Of a stretch of 64,000 bases of DNA, positions 44,884 through 56,838 are shown piece by piece. The notes beneath the pieces were generated by a model. That model worked only from the letters and a program-made list of their open reading frames with translations. It made no database searches and was not told the origin of the DNA. The position numbers and the translations under genes are program-made. How positions within the stretch are numbered: the first letter of the stretch is position 1; the number at the start of each line of letters is the position of its first letter. Origin of the DNA: Areca catechu (lineage: Eukaryota; Streptophyta; Magnoliopsida; Arecales; Arecaceae); assembly GCA_021397845.1 (NCBI GenBank), contig CM038052.1, forward strand, positions 131,011,854 to 131,075,853, written 5' to 3'.

Positions 44884-46026
44884 ATTGTAAAAATTATTCC
44901 CCTCTTGGAAAGGAGAGCCCTTAAGAGAACACAAGATGATAAAAGGGAGAGCCGGAATGTCTCAGCAAGTAGGGGATGCCCTGTTTCCCAAAGGAACGAT
45001 CCCCTAATAGAAAATGACATGCCGCCTCCAACACTCATGGTAGGACAACAACAATTAGAAGCCCTCATGAATCGGGTGGATACATTGATGACATGGTGCA
45101 GAATTTCTAAGAAACTGCACTCCAGGGACAACACCCGCCAGCGGCCTCTAGACATAGCCATCTATCTAGAAGGAAAGAAAATCGACACCAAGAATTCACC
45201 CAATGCTCCTCTCGGGATCGACGCTCTTTCAAACTCCAAAGTTCTCGACACAGCAGGCATACGGAAGGCCACCCAAGCAGAAGAGCTAGGAGACCCTCCT
45301 CAGCATCCTCGAGAGACTCCACTCCAGGAAGTACCATATGAAGGGGAGTACATGATGACTATGAAGAAAAATTCAAGATGCTAGAATTACATATTGCAAA
45401 ACTCATTGATCGGTGAAGAAGTGAAGAAATCATACCACATGACTCACGCCCTCCTTTCTCTCAAAGGATAATGGAGGAAGTCATCCCCTACCACTTCAAG
45501 ATTCCTTAATTGGAATCGTATGATGGTACTATTGATCCTCTAGATCACTTGGGAAGCTTCAAGGTACACATGATGATATAGGAAACTTTCAATGCCCTGC
45601 ACTGCCTCACCTCCCCAGCCACTCTGAAGAAAGTAGCTCAAATATGGTATTCGAGCATCCGTCTAGATACTATTCATTCTTTTTATGAATTGGAGAAATT
45701 GTTTGTATCACATTTTAGGACCTACCGAATGATGCCTCGTAATTCAGATAGCCTCTTCCTCCTATAGAAAAATGAAGGAGAAAGCATAGGAGACTACATC
45801 ACTAGATTCAACTCTGCCACCCTTGAGATCCCTGATCTCATTGAACATATGGCTATGTTCGCAATGAAGAAGGGTCTTCAATCATCCAGGTTTACTTTCC
45901 TCCTGAACAAGTAGTTCCCTATAAGCTATGCCGAAATGTTGGCAAGAGTTCAAAAATATGCAATGGTCGAAGAGCAAGCAGCAAGTCAACACTTGACTGA
46001 AGGGAGGTTAGCCTCCAGGAATAGTC
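44884..46026 (+). pseudogene. Gag of Tat element F
   Basis: One frame can be followed for about 370 codons: an N-terminal charged part, then PPFSQRIMEEVIPYHFKIP, YDGTIDPLDHLGSFKVHMM, ATLKKVAQIWYSSIRLDTIH, DSLFLL-KNEGESIGDYITRF, MKKGLQSSRFTFLLNK and YAEMLARVQKYAMVEEQAAS. This is the usual Tat gag. Stops at 45382, 45405, 45507, 45579, 45765 and 45912 lie mostly where Gln is expected. The gene breaks off at about 46026 at a repeated filler and then gypsy G LTR. Inactive. Confidence 0.9.
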
Positions 46027-46071
46027 AATGATGCACTAACTTAATGATGCACTAACTCAATGATGCAGTCC
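46027..46071 (+). repeat. Three 16-bp filler repeats at the F/G joint
   Basis: AATGATGCACTAACTY starts at 46027 and 46043 and a third, cut copy at 46059. It belongs to neither the F gag nor the G LTR, as far as I can see, and looks like repair filler. Confidence 0.7.
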
Positions 46072-46436
46072 CAGATCGGCCATCAAATTCAAGGTAACTG
46101 AAACTTTATCATCCAGGCTCCAATCTGAGTGTGAGTGATCTCTTCAATTGCAGATTCTTCAATCTCTGACTAGTAACATCCTTTCTTCTCTAGATTTCTA
46201 TTTTGATTGAAGGTTAGCTATCCTAAGCAGGGAATTCTCCAATTCTCTGGTCCTGGTTTTTATTATTTTGCATGAGTATGCTTGCGATATGATGATTCTT
46301 TGCATTACTGATGATCCTGCTAGTTCTTACTTAATTTTAGAAATTTAGCCTACAAATTTAATATTAAAAGAATTATTAAAAAAATTAGTTTACTATTTTC
46401 TTTCATGTTTAGCAATCTTAGGATTATCCCACATTA
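46072..46436 (+). mobile_element. Left LTR remnant of the gypsy G array
   Basis: It matches the last about 365 bp of the LTRs ending at 51321 and 59385. The first about 1190 bp are missing. It ends CCCACATTA just before a PBS. Confidence 0.82.
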
Positions 46437-47578
46437 GTTTGGTATAAGAGCAGGTTCAGGATAGCATTCATCTGCACTAGGATCATAAACCCTAATTTCT
46501 GTATCCTACTAGCTGCATTAGGTATCTATTTTTCATCTAATTTTGAAAACCTAGGAATTTTATTTTTCTATTAAATTTGCATGTCATGTCATCTACTTTG
46601 TCCTGATAATTATAATAATTTTAATTAATTTTATAAAAAACTAATTCACTAAAATTTGGCATATTAGAAACCCTAAATAAAATTTGATATTTCTACATTA
46701 GTCCGAAAACTATAGAAGTTGCATCATCATCTGACTTTTATTTTGCATCAAATGTAGTAGAGTTTATCTCCACCATCCATCCTCTATTTTGTAATTTTTT
46801 TGATTTTTTTCTGCATTAGTAACTATGTCAAAACCCGCATCATCTGAAACCCTAATTTTCTGAATTCTGCTATTTATGCACTATTACTTAACCAAACCAA
46901 ACCAACTTTCACACACCCCAATCCCAAGCCCAATTTGTTTGCTAACCTAATCATCCTAAACTTAACTTGCCACCTCATAAAAACACACATCAAAATATTT
47001 TTTTTTTGATTGTTGTAGATTGCATCAGGACCATCGATTGCCATCATCTGCATTAAACTAATCTTAAGGGCACTTTTTCTATCTCATATTAGGGTAGGAG
47101 GTCATAACTTGTACTGGGTCCAAAACAATCTCCTTGCATTCTCACCCAAACCTTAATTAAAATTAATTAGACTTAATTTGTCCTAGTGGGCTAGGTGACA
47201 CCAATAGGTCGAGTTGGAACCTGTGGGCCAACTAGTGCATTTAATTCTTTTAGCTATTACTGAAAGCTGGTGTCTAAGGCAGGGGGTCCAGAGTCAAATG
47301 ACCTAAGTGGACTGGTGGTTTATAATTAGGACCCTGTGACAAGTAGGGGGAGTCTCCCACCACCCCACCTCTTACTTGGCCAGTGGAAGGATTAGCTACT
47401 AGGTTAAGTGTAAGTTAAGCTGACCCATTCAGTTTTGGCTCTAGGTCTAAGAAACCCTAGCTTGTATTAACCTTTTGCATGCTTGACTACATCATGACAC
47501 CTTGTTTGATTGTTTGCATGACCATTAGATTAGGAACCCAATACCAATAGCATCAACCCAATCAAACCTAGTATAACC
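46437..47578 (+). other. Leader and PBS of G1
   Basis: PBS TGGTATAAGAGC at 46440-46451, one mismatch from the initiator-Met site. The 1.1-kb AT-rich non-coding leader matches 51322-52448 and the B leader. Confidence 0.8.
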
Positions 47579-49130
47579 ATGGAGCCCAACCCTAGGAGAG
47601 CCACTAAGTACATTGTGTTACAAGTAGATAAATTTAGTGGTGATGCTAAGTTTGACAATTATCTTAAGTGGGAATGAGATATGGATCTATATTTTGAAAA
47701 TCATAATGATATCTATTCTAACAGAAGCCAATTCAATTTTCTAAACCTGAGTTAGTTCGCCAGCATAAGATATACTAGAATGACGTTAAGAGAATAGCTA
47801 GACTATAAGGAAAACCCATAACTACTTGGACAACCATGAAAAGCAAACTTAGGGAAAAGTACCTACCTAGATCCTATGACCCTAGATCCTTCTAGATCCT
47901 ATGACTCTAGAACCTATGAACCCATATCCCATGAGCCCAGTAGACACATGACCCATAGAGCTGAACCCTAGCCCTATGAGCCCAAGGAACCCATAACCTA
48001 TAGAACTGAACCCAGGAGACCTACAACCTATGGATAAGAGCTCACATCCTATTAGCCCAATAGGATTAGTACCCTTAGATATAAAACCAGTGTCGGTCCA
48101 CTTTCTTTTAGTCAACCTAAATCCACTAGGATCAGTGCCCATAGTAAGAACCCTAGTATTAATCAGGAACCCCTTAGTCAACCCATCCCTCTAGAATTAG
48201 TTGACTATGACCAAACCTAGATAGAAACCAACCCGGAGTTAGTTGAGTCGGAAGTCTAGTACAACCAACCCAGCTTAATTATGGAATCCAATCTTAAAGC
48301 ATTAATGAAGACCATGATTGAATGATTCGATCAAATGATCCACAAGCTTGACCAAGCCAATACCCAACTCCAAACCCAGCTTGCCCAGTCAACCACCCAA
48401 ACCAACCAAATGACCCAAACCAATAACCAAGTAACCAATAAGTTGGACCAAGTAGAAGCCAATCCAGTGTTAGTTGATCTAGTAGATACCCAGGAAAAAG
48501 TCGAACCAGAGTTAGATGGCCCTTGATTCAACCAAGCAATAATGGAAGAGAAGTTAGAGGAAGGGAACCCATATCCTAGTACTAGAGCACCACCTAAGGA
48601 AACTTTAGAAGAGTACCCAATTGTAGAGCCTAGTCCTGAATTTAATGAGCCAAAAGAGTTTATAAGGACTTGATCTCTTTAAATCAGTACCTCATGATGA
48701 AGATACTCCAATGCCTCCAATGATCTTTTTCCTGAAATTAATGACCCATTCTTCTATAATGCAGACCCTATAGGACTACCTCAAATCCATAAGATCAATC
48801 TTATTAGTCTAGGACTCATCCCTGAAGCCCCTTTAGTATTCTACTCTTTTGATTACCCTGAACCATCTCCTTATTTCTCATCCTACCAGACTAACCCTGA
48901 ACCCACCTCTTATTTTCTACCCTTTCTTGAAACTTCTTCTATTTTTTTACTATTAGGTTACATTTATAGGAGTTTGCAAGTTACATTCATTTATTGAGCA
49001 TGTCATGTTTGCATTTTACTTCTAGAGAAACCTATGGCACCTAGTAGGAGACCATAGTAAATTTTTATGTGCAGGCCATGCTAGGGTCAAATCTAAAAAG
49101 TCTATAGTGTGTTAAGTTAGACCCAGAGAA
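47579..49130 (+). pseudogene. Gag and chimeric ORF of G1
   Basis: ATG at 47579 (MEPNPRRATKYIVLQVDKFS) starts a capsid-like part (DAKFDNYLKWE, a TGA, DMDLYFENHN ... KLREKYLPRSYD). A Tyr/Pro/Glu-rich part follows, then a second Met-led coil (MESNLKALMKTMIE, 48281; the frame from 48335 is open to 48526) and an acidic part. The broken vestige of integrase core lies near 48950-49110. Many stops and shifts. It differs from D and A by keeping the capsid core, so the G units are less reduced. Confidence 0.75.
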
Positions 49131-49767
49131 GAGTCCATAAGTTTTTCTCAATAAGAAAGCCTAGTCGAGTCTTTTAGGTATTAGTTTTGAGTCCAACCCT
49201 AATTCATCTATGCACAGCATTTGCATTTAAAAATTAGTCAAAAGCTGAACATAAGTCATGAATTAAATAAAAAACCTCGCTAATCCCAAAAGAGAGATAA
49301 AGAAATTTTTGCAAAGGATTCTGTGATTGCGAAGGAATTTCATGCTCGTGAAGCTGGCCCATTCCAAAATAATGAAGAGTAGTGGACCTAATGCTTATGT
49401 GCTTGAGATATCACCTGATTTAGGTATTAGCTTTACCTTCATCATCTCAGATCTTGTAGAGTCTGGAGAGCTAGCAATGATACCCAGCGAGCCCTTGAGC
49501 CAATCCCTTTCTTTGTGAGTGAACCCACCCCATAGCGACCACATATAATTTGGCCTTTTGGTGAGAAAGATTGAGAGAACCCTGGATGATCAAGCCATTA
49601 GTACACTGGATGGAGACTGTCAGCGGTACTTGGTCTGGTGGCAAGGTAGGCTAGAATCTGAGGACTTGTAGAACACTGGTGCGGATCTGCAGTGCCTCAA
49701 CCCAGACCCTCCTTGAACAAAATTGACCCTTACTCGACGGAGTCATGTTCCTCTCACCGCGGGGAAT
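49131..49767 (+). pseudogene. Integrase C-terminal domain plus chromodomain of G1
   Basis: A linker to about 49270, then KIMKSSGPNAYVLEISPDLG, GISFTFIISDLVESGEL, and the chromodomain CQRYLVWWQGRLESEDL ending in a stop where SW is expected. A purine tract (GGGGAAT) precedes the LTR. B/G subfamily. Confidence 0.8.
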
Positions 49768-51321
49768 TGGTGGGGACACCATATCAAACATAATAACTGG
49801 ATCCCGTTGGTTTACTAATTAGGGTTTTAGAACCTTATTCATGTGTTATAATTTTGTAAACCAGTAAGACTGAGTCCTGTAATAAGTTGAGACTAAGTGA
49901 TTGTGTCTCAACCCTGGTCCAATATCGAGTCCTGTATTTCAGTACAATTCCAGTATGAGTCCAACTTTTGTAGAAGAGAAAAGGTTACCCTATTTTGGAG
50001 TTTCACCATGCCTCATCCAGGAGTCAAATGCCACTACATCAGCTTATTGGATTTTGTGTGACATCCCAGGATCCAAGATGCCTTTCTAGATATCTTGATT
50101 CCTTCCAGATGCTCTCCAGATGCCAAGAATTTCTACAGATGCCAGAGTATATTCCCAGACCAGGGCATATCATGAATCTAGAGGTCCATCTATGTCCAGC
50201 CTAGGAGAAATCAAGATTAAGTGCTAGGCCCAAGCTTTTAAGAACTAAGATTCCAGTCTGATCACAGGAATATACCAGCCCAGGCACCCCAGCTTCCAGG
50301 AGGCCCCAAGTCCAAGCGCCCCAAGCCCTTAGCCAGCCCTTGCTGGCCCCCATGAAGCCCAACACACCAAGAGGGGCATCCTTAATGGTTGACCAAGTCC
50401 AAACATGGTGGAAGAGTTCAAATGAAAGAGGAGTTTGACTTTTATTTCATTCAACTTGTGTACTCCTAGTTTAGGTTTATTTGAAGTCTTTCTCCCCCTT
50501 AATTATGTAAACCTATTCTAACTAGGAGAAGACTTGTAATCCCTTTAGGAGAGGGCATGGGACTCTATAAATACCCCACCCTTTTCCTCTTGTAATCAAT
50601 CTTTTCTTATATGAATTAAACTTTGCTGAATTTTGCTTTGAGTTATTCTTGTGTTGGTGTTCTTGAGTTATTGGTGTGCTCTTCTTATGCCTGACCGAAC
50701 CCCTGCTCCAAGTTTTCATCCATGCCCTAGCTTGCTGCCTTCCAAGCCTTCATACACCCAAATAAGGAGTGCCCTAGGCTGCCCAAGCAAGGAGCATCAT
50801 CCTTCTTCAAGCCGCCCACATCCAAACCCTGATTCCATTTTCTTCTAACCCTAATCTCCTGTTATTATTTTTTTGTTGCTTTCTAACAATCCTCTGACAC
50901 TTGCAAGATCCTCGAGGTGTTTCCCCTACCTAAAGGAGGCCTTCTTTGCCTCTAGGACCGCCCAGATCAGCCATCAAATTCAAGGGAACTGAATCTTTAT
51001 CATCCAGACTCCAATCAGAGTATGATGATCTCTTCAATGAAGATTCTTCAATCTTTGATTAGTAACATCCTTCCCTTCTCTTCATTTTTATTTTGATTAA
51101 AGGTTAGCTATCCTAAGCCAGGAATTTCTCAATTCTTGGGTTCTGATTTTTATTATTTTGCTGAGTATGCCTGCGATATAATGATTCTTTGCATTGCTAA
51201 TTATCTTGCTAGTTCTTACTTATTTTGGAGATTTAGCCTGCAAATTAATGTAAGAAAATTATAAAAAAAATTAGTTACTATTTTCATATATGTTTAGCAA
51301 TCTTAGGATCGTCTCACATCA
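49768..51321 (+). mobile_element. Middle LTR shared by G1 and G2
   Basis: This 1554-bp LTR starts TGGTGGGGACACC and ends GTCTCACATCA. It has a TATA-like CTATAAATACCCC at 50565-50577. G1 chromodomain lies to its left and G2 leader to its right, so it serves both units. It is very similar to 57831-59385. Confidence 0.92.
50565..50577 (+). promoter_or_regulatory. TATA box of the G LTR
   Basis: CTATAAATACCCC, conserved as TTATAAATACTCC at about 58630 and TTATAAATACCC in B. A classic plant TATA; start sites would lie some 30 bp on. Confidence 0.6.
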
Positions 51322-52448
51322 GTTGGTACTAGAGTGGGTTTAGGATAGCATTCATCTATATTAGGATCACAAACCCTAATTTCTGCATCTTGCTAGCTGC
51401 ATTAGGTGTCTGTTTTTCATCTAATTTTGACCACCTATAATTTTATTTTTTTGTAAAATCTACACATCATGTCCTATTTTTGTCCTGATAATTTTTAGAA
51501 TTTTTAATTAATTTTATAAAAAACCTAGTTTACTAAAATTTGATATATTAGAACCCTAACTAAAATCCTGATATTTCTGCATCAATCCGAAAACCCTAGG
51601 ATTTACAACATCATCTAATTTTTATTTTACATCAAATTTAGTAGAGTTCATCATCACCATCCTTCCTCTATTCTATATTTTTTTTTGATTTTTTTCTACA
51701 TCAGTAACTATGTCAAAACCTACATCATCTGAAACCCTAATTTTTTGAATTTTTCTATTCCCGCACTATTACTTATCCAAACCTAACCAACTTCCGCATA
51801 TCCCAATCCCAAGCCCAATTTGTTTGTTAACCTAATCAACCTAAACTTAACTTGCCACCTCATAAAACACATATAGAATATTTTATTTTCTGATTATTTT
51901 AGATTGCATCAAGACCATCGCTTGCCATCATCTATATTAAACTAATCATAAGGACACTTTCTCTATCTCAAATCAAGGCAGGAGGTCATAACCTGTCCTG
52001 GGCCAAAAACAATCTCCTTGGATTCTCACCTAAATCTTAATTAGACTTAATTTGCCCTAGTGGGCTAGGTGACACCAACAAGTTGGGTCGGAACCGTGTG
52101 GGCCAACTAATGCATTTAATCCTTTAGCTATTACTGAAAGCTGGTGTCTAAGGCTGGGGGTCCAAAGTCAAATGACCAAAGTGAATCGTTTATAATTAGG
52201 ACCCTGTGACAAGTAGGGGGAGCCTACCACCACCCCACCCCCTACCTAGCTAGTGGAAGGATTAGCTGTTGGGTTTAGTGTAAGTTGAGCTGACCCATTC
52301 ATTTTTGGCTCTAGGTCTAGGAAACCCTAGCTTGTATTAACCTTTTACATGCTTTACTACATCATGACACCTTGTTTGATTGTTTGCATGACCATTAGAT
52401 TAGGAATCCAATACCAATAGCCTCAACCCAACCCAATCTAGTGTAACC
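51322..52448 (+). other. Leader and degenerate PBS of G2
   Basis: PBS-like TGGTACTAGAGT at 51324-51335, with two to three mismatches. The rest matches the G1 leader. Confidence 0.78.
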
Positions 52449-53606
52449 ATAAAGCCCAACCATAGGAGAGCCACTAGGTACATTACGTTACATGTAGATA
52501 AATTTGGTGGTGATGCTAAGTTTGATGATTATCTTAGGTGGGAAAGAGATATGGATCTGTATTTTGAAAATCATAATGATTTCTATTCTGACAGAAGCTA
52601 ATTCAATTTTGCTAAACCTAAGTTAGTTCGCCAGGCTAAGATATATTGGAATGAAGTTGAGAGAATGGCTAGAATAGAAGGAAAACCAATAACTACTTGA
52701 CAGCCATGAAAAGAAAACTTAGGGAAAAGTATCTACCTAGATTCTATGACCCTAGATCCAATGACTCTAGAACCTATGAACCCATATCCCATGAGCCTAG
52801 AAGACACATGACCCATAGAGCTGAACCTTGGCCCTATGAGCCCAAGGAAACCATAACCTATAAAACTGAACCTAGGAGACCCATAACTTATAGATCTGAT
52901 TCTACATCCTATGAGCCAATAGGATTAGTACCCCTAGATATGACCCGGTGTTAGTCCACTTCTCTTAGTCAACCTAAACCAACTAAGATCAATGCCCTAG
53001 TCAAAACCCTAGTATTAATCAGGAACAAAGTCAACCCATCCCTCCAGAATTAGTTGACTATGACCAAACCTAGATAGAAACCAACCCGTGGTTAGTTGAG
53101 TCGAAAGTCCAGTACAACCAACCCAGCTTAATTATGGAATCAAATCTTAAAGCATTCATGAAGACCACGATTGAATGATTCGATCAAATGATCCACAAGC
53201 TTGGCCAAACCAATACCCAACTCCAAACCAAGCTTGCCCATTCGACCACCCAAACCAACCAAATGACCCAAACCAATAACTAAGTCCAATAAGTTGGACC
53301 AGGCAGAAGCCAATCCAGTGTTAGTTGAGCCAGTAGATACCCAAGTAGAAGTCGACCCAGAGTTAGATGGCCCAAATCACACCTAAGAAATAATGGAAGA
53401 GCAGTTAGAGGAAGAGAACCCAGATCCTATTACTAGAGCACCACCCGAGGAAACTTTAGAAGAGTACCCAATTATAGAGCCTAGTCCTGAGTTTTATGAG
53501 CCAGAATAGTTTATTAAGGACTTGATCTCTTTAAATCAGTACCCTCAGGTTGAAGTTACTCCATTGCCTCAAATTGATCTTTTCCCTAAAATTAATGACC
53601 CATTCT
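52449..53606 (+). pseudogene. Gag and acidic part of G2, interrupted by N
   Basis: The start codon of G1 is ATA here (52449). Capsid-like frame: TRYITLHVDKFGGDAKFDDY, LRWERDMDLYFENHNDFYSD, AKIYWNEVERMARIEGKPIT, then KRKLREKYLPRFYDPRS and an open stretch 52697-52954 rich in Tyr, Pro and Arg. The coil part starts at 53134 (MESNLKAFMKT) and the acidic part ends LFPKINDPF at element N. It continues at 56573 with one shared ATTCT. Unit is dead. Confidence 0.78.
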
Positions 53607-55036
53607 TGATGCGGCACAAAAGGGGGGGACCAGGAGGATCGTTGGAGAGCTGAGAAGTCTCCTATGATTAGGATCAAGAAGGCGATATGTAGGGAAAAGA
53701 AAGATGGATACTCTATGGACTTAGGACTTACCTTCATGGAGAGACCTCTCACCTCTAAGGCATCTCACCTACCCCTCTACATGTAGCATAGGGCATCCCA
53801 CCCATCTCACTACATGCGGAGCCTAGGGCATCCCACCCAAATCGCTACCTGGGATCGTAAAGGAGAAGCTCCAAGATCATAGAGGGGACTCAGCAAGGAA
53901 GAAGATAATTAGGGCCTCACACCCCTCGACGCTCAAAAGCGAAGGCAGTGGGGTCTCACACCCCTCAACACCCATAGGTGAAGGAAAGACGGGCCTCATG
54001 CCCACTCCTAATGGAGGCAGAACCGAAAACACTCTTTTCTCAAAAATTCATAATTCTTCAAATTTTATTCAAGAGAAGAGGTTCCTTTATATAGGCTTAC
54101 AAAACATAAGGGTCCAAGTAAAGAATACAAGGCATGCAGCTCATAAAAGGTGACACCCCAAACTTGCTTTGTTTGTAGCCTGAAAATATGGTAGAAAACT
54201 AAACAAAATCCTTCCCATATGGTGGAAAATCAAACAAATCCTAATCTAAACTAATTTAAATAACTTCCTAACTGGGCCATACATCCAGATTTAAAATAAA
54301 TAAATTAGGTATACTCTAAATTCACCAAGATCAGTGCCTGCTCTGAAATCTATGTAGAAGGATTGAGATTGCTTTGAAATATGTATAAAATTATTTTTAC
54401 TCTAAGATCTATGCAAACTCTCTGGGCTTTGAGATCTGTGCATAAATTTCTCCTTCTCGTGGTCGTGGAATAGAGGGAGGTGTTCACGGTTCTTGCCGGC
54501 AGTGAGGCTGATGGTGACGGTGACGGCGCGGTGTTGCCGGGAGAAGTGGTGGTGCCACTTGCCTTGGAACAAGGAACTGAGGAGAAGGGCTTGGGGATGG
54601 TCGGTTCATATCTCGGAATCTCCTCCAACTGCGGGTGGCTCTCGGTGATGCGATTCCGAATGGCAGTGGTGGACGGCGGCGCAGGGGAAGGGGTGCGGCA
54701 TGGCACGGGCGAAGTAGCAGGGGTGAACAGCCATGGGCAGTTCTAGTAGGATTCATCGGTGTTCCCACGAGAAGATCATCACTGGGGGGAAGGTGGACGG
54801 CCGTCGGGGGTCACCGTTGGTCGGGCATGGCGGATCCGGGACCGGCGATGAAAGGTTGGGAGTTCTAGTAACATAGTCTTGAGGTTGAAGATGACGGGGA
54901 TAAGGAAAAATAAGTCAGGAATAAAAGAGGGATAAAGTGAGAATAGTGGGGATAACTGAATAGGTGGATAAAAAATAAAAAAAATAAAAACTAGGATAAA
55001 AAAAAGAAAATCTAGATGGGTTTTGATGTCCGCATC

Positions 55037-55134
55037 ATTCTCTTGGGGTGGAGAAAACTAAACTCCGTTGAGTTAGGCTCGATGTAGATTTTTTTTTTTA
55101 AAACCCTAATCCTCTCCTGCTCTGATACAAAAAT
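55037..55134 (-). promoter_or_regulatory. PBS plus polypurine tract interior of N
   Basis: PBS TTGTATCAGAGC (minus) at 55130-55119, one mismatch, five bases from the LTR end; purine tract CCCCAAGAGAA next to the 3' LTR (about 55048-55038). Only about 70 bases lie between them, and no packaging leader or ORF is present. Confidence 0.8.
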
Positions 55135-55612
55135 TGATGCGAGACAAAAAGGGAAACCAGGAGGATCGTTGGAGAGCTGAGAAATCTTCTATGATTAAGG
55201 TCAAGAAGGCAGAAAAAAATATAGGGGAAAGAAAGATGGATACTCTATGGACTAGGACATACCCTCCCGAAGAGAACTCTCACCTCTAGGGCATCTCACC
55301 CACCCTACTACATGTAGCCTATGGCATCCCACCCATCTCACTACATGCGGAGCCTAGGGCATCCCACCCAAATCGCTACCTGGGCCGTGAAGGAGAAGCT
55401 CCAAGATCATAAAGGGGACTCAACGAGGAAGAAGATAACTAGGGCCTCATACCCCTCGATGCTCGAAAGTGAAGGCAGTGGGGTCTCACACCCCTCGACA
55501 CCTGTAGGTGAAGGAAAGACGGGCCTCATGCTCACTCCTAAGGGAGGTAGAACCAAGAACACTCTTTTCTTAAAAATTCATAATTCTTCATATTTATTCA
55601 AGAGAGGAGGTG

Positions 55613-55624
55613 CCTTTATATAGG
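55613..55624 (-). promoter_or_regulatory. TATA box in the N 5' LTR
   Basis: On the minus strand CCTATATAAAGG, also present in the other LTR near 54090. Confidence 0.6.
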
Positions 55625-56384
55625 CTTACAAAACTTGGGGGTCCAAGTAAAGAATACAAGGCATGCAGCTCATAAAAGGTGACACCCCAAACCTACTTTG
55701 TTTGTATCCTGAAAATATGATAGAATACTAAACACAATCCTCCCCATATGATGGAAAATCAAACTAATCCTAATCTAAACCTAATTTAAATAAGTTTCTA
55801 ACTGGTCCATACATCCAGATTTAAAATAAATAAATTAGGCATACTCTGAATTCACCAAGATCAGTGCCTGCTCTGAAATCTATGCAGAAGGATTAAGACC
55901 ACTTTGAAATCTGTATAAAGTTATTTTTACTCTAAGATTTGTGCAAACTCTCTGGGCTTTGAGATCTATGCACAAATTTCTCCTTCCCGTGGTCATGGAA
56001 TAGAGGGAGGCATTCGTGGTCCTGGCCAGGCTATGAGGCTGATGGTGATGGTGACGAGGCAACATTGCAGGGAGAAGCGGTGGCACCACTTGCCATGGAA
56101 CTAGGAACAAAGGAGAAGGGCTTAGGGACAGCCAATTCATATCTTGGCATCTTCTCCGACTGTGGGTAGCTCTTGGTGATGCAATTATGAATGGCAGTGA
56201 TGGACAGCGATGCAAGGGAGAGGGGCACGTTATGGCACTGGCTGAGTAGCAGAGGCGTATGGCCGTGGCTAGTTCCAATGGGATTTGCAGCCTTCCCACA
56301 AGAAGATCTTCGCCAAGGAGAAGGTGGACGGCTGTCGGGGGTCGCCGGTGGTTGGGCGTGGTGGATTCGGGACGGCGATGAAAG

Positions 56385-56838
56385 CTTGGGAGTTCTAGTA
56401 ACATAGTCTTGAGGTTGAAGATCTCAGGGATAAGGAGGAATAAGTCAGGAATAAAAGAGGGATAAAGTGGGAATAGTGGGGATAACTGGAGTAGGTGGAA
56501 TAAGAAAAATAAAAAATGTAAAATCTAGGATAAAGAAAAGAAAAACCCGGATGGGTTTTGATGTCCCCATCAATTCTTCCATAATGTAGACAATGTAGGA
56601 CTACCTCAAATCTTGGGAGTTCTGGTAACATAGTCTTGAGGTTGAAGATCTCAGGGATAAGGAGGAATAAGTCAGGAATAAAAGAGGGATAAAGTGGGAA
56701 TAGTGGGGATAACTGGAGTAGGTGGAATAAGAAAAATAAAAAAAATAAAATCTATGATAAAGAAAAGAAAACCCGGATGGGTTTTGATGTCCCCATCAAT
56801 TCTTCCATAATGTAGACAATGTAGGACTACCTCAAATC
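56385..56838 (+). repeat. 227-bp tandem duplication across the N/G2 joint
   Basis: The unit beginning CTTGGGAGTTCTRGTAACAT starts at 56385 and again at 56612, and ends CTACCTCAAAT at 56611 and 56838. Each unit contains the outer 188 bp of the N LTR plus 39 bp of G2. The duplication therefore arose after N inserted, and it carries a second LTR terminus (56799) with its ATTCT. Confidence 0.92.

Larger units (their letters stand above)
53607..56572 (-). mobile_element. Mini LTR element N: two LTRs around 98 bp
   Basis: TSD ATTCT lies at 53602-53606 and 56573-56577. On the minus strand the 5' LTR is 56572-55135 (1438 bp, TGATGGGGACATC ... TCTCGCATCA), the internal part 55134-55037, and the 3' LTR 55036-53607 (1430 bp, TGATGCGGACATC ... 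GCCGCATCA). The 98-bp interior contains only a PBS-like site and a purine tract. The element is smaller than a LARD, and its LTRs are far longer than those of a TRIM. It sits in the G2 ORF. Confidence 0.92.
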
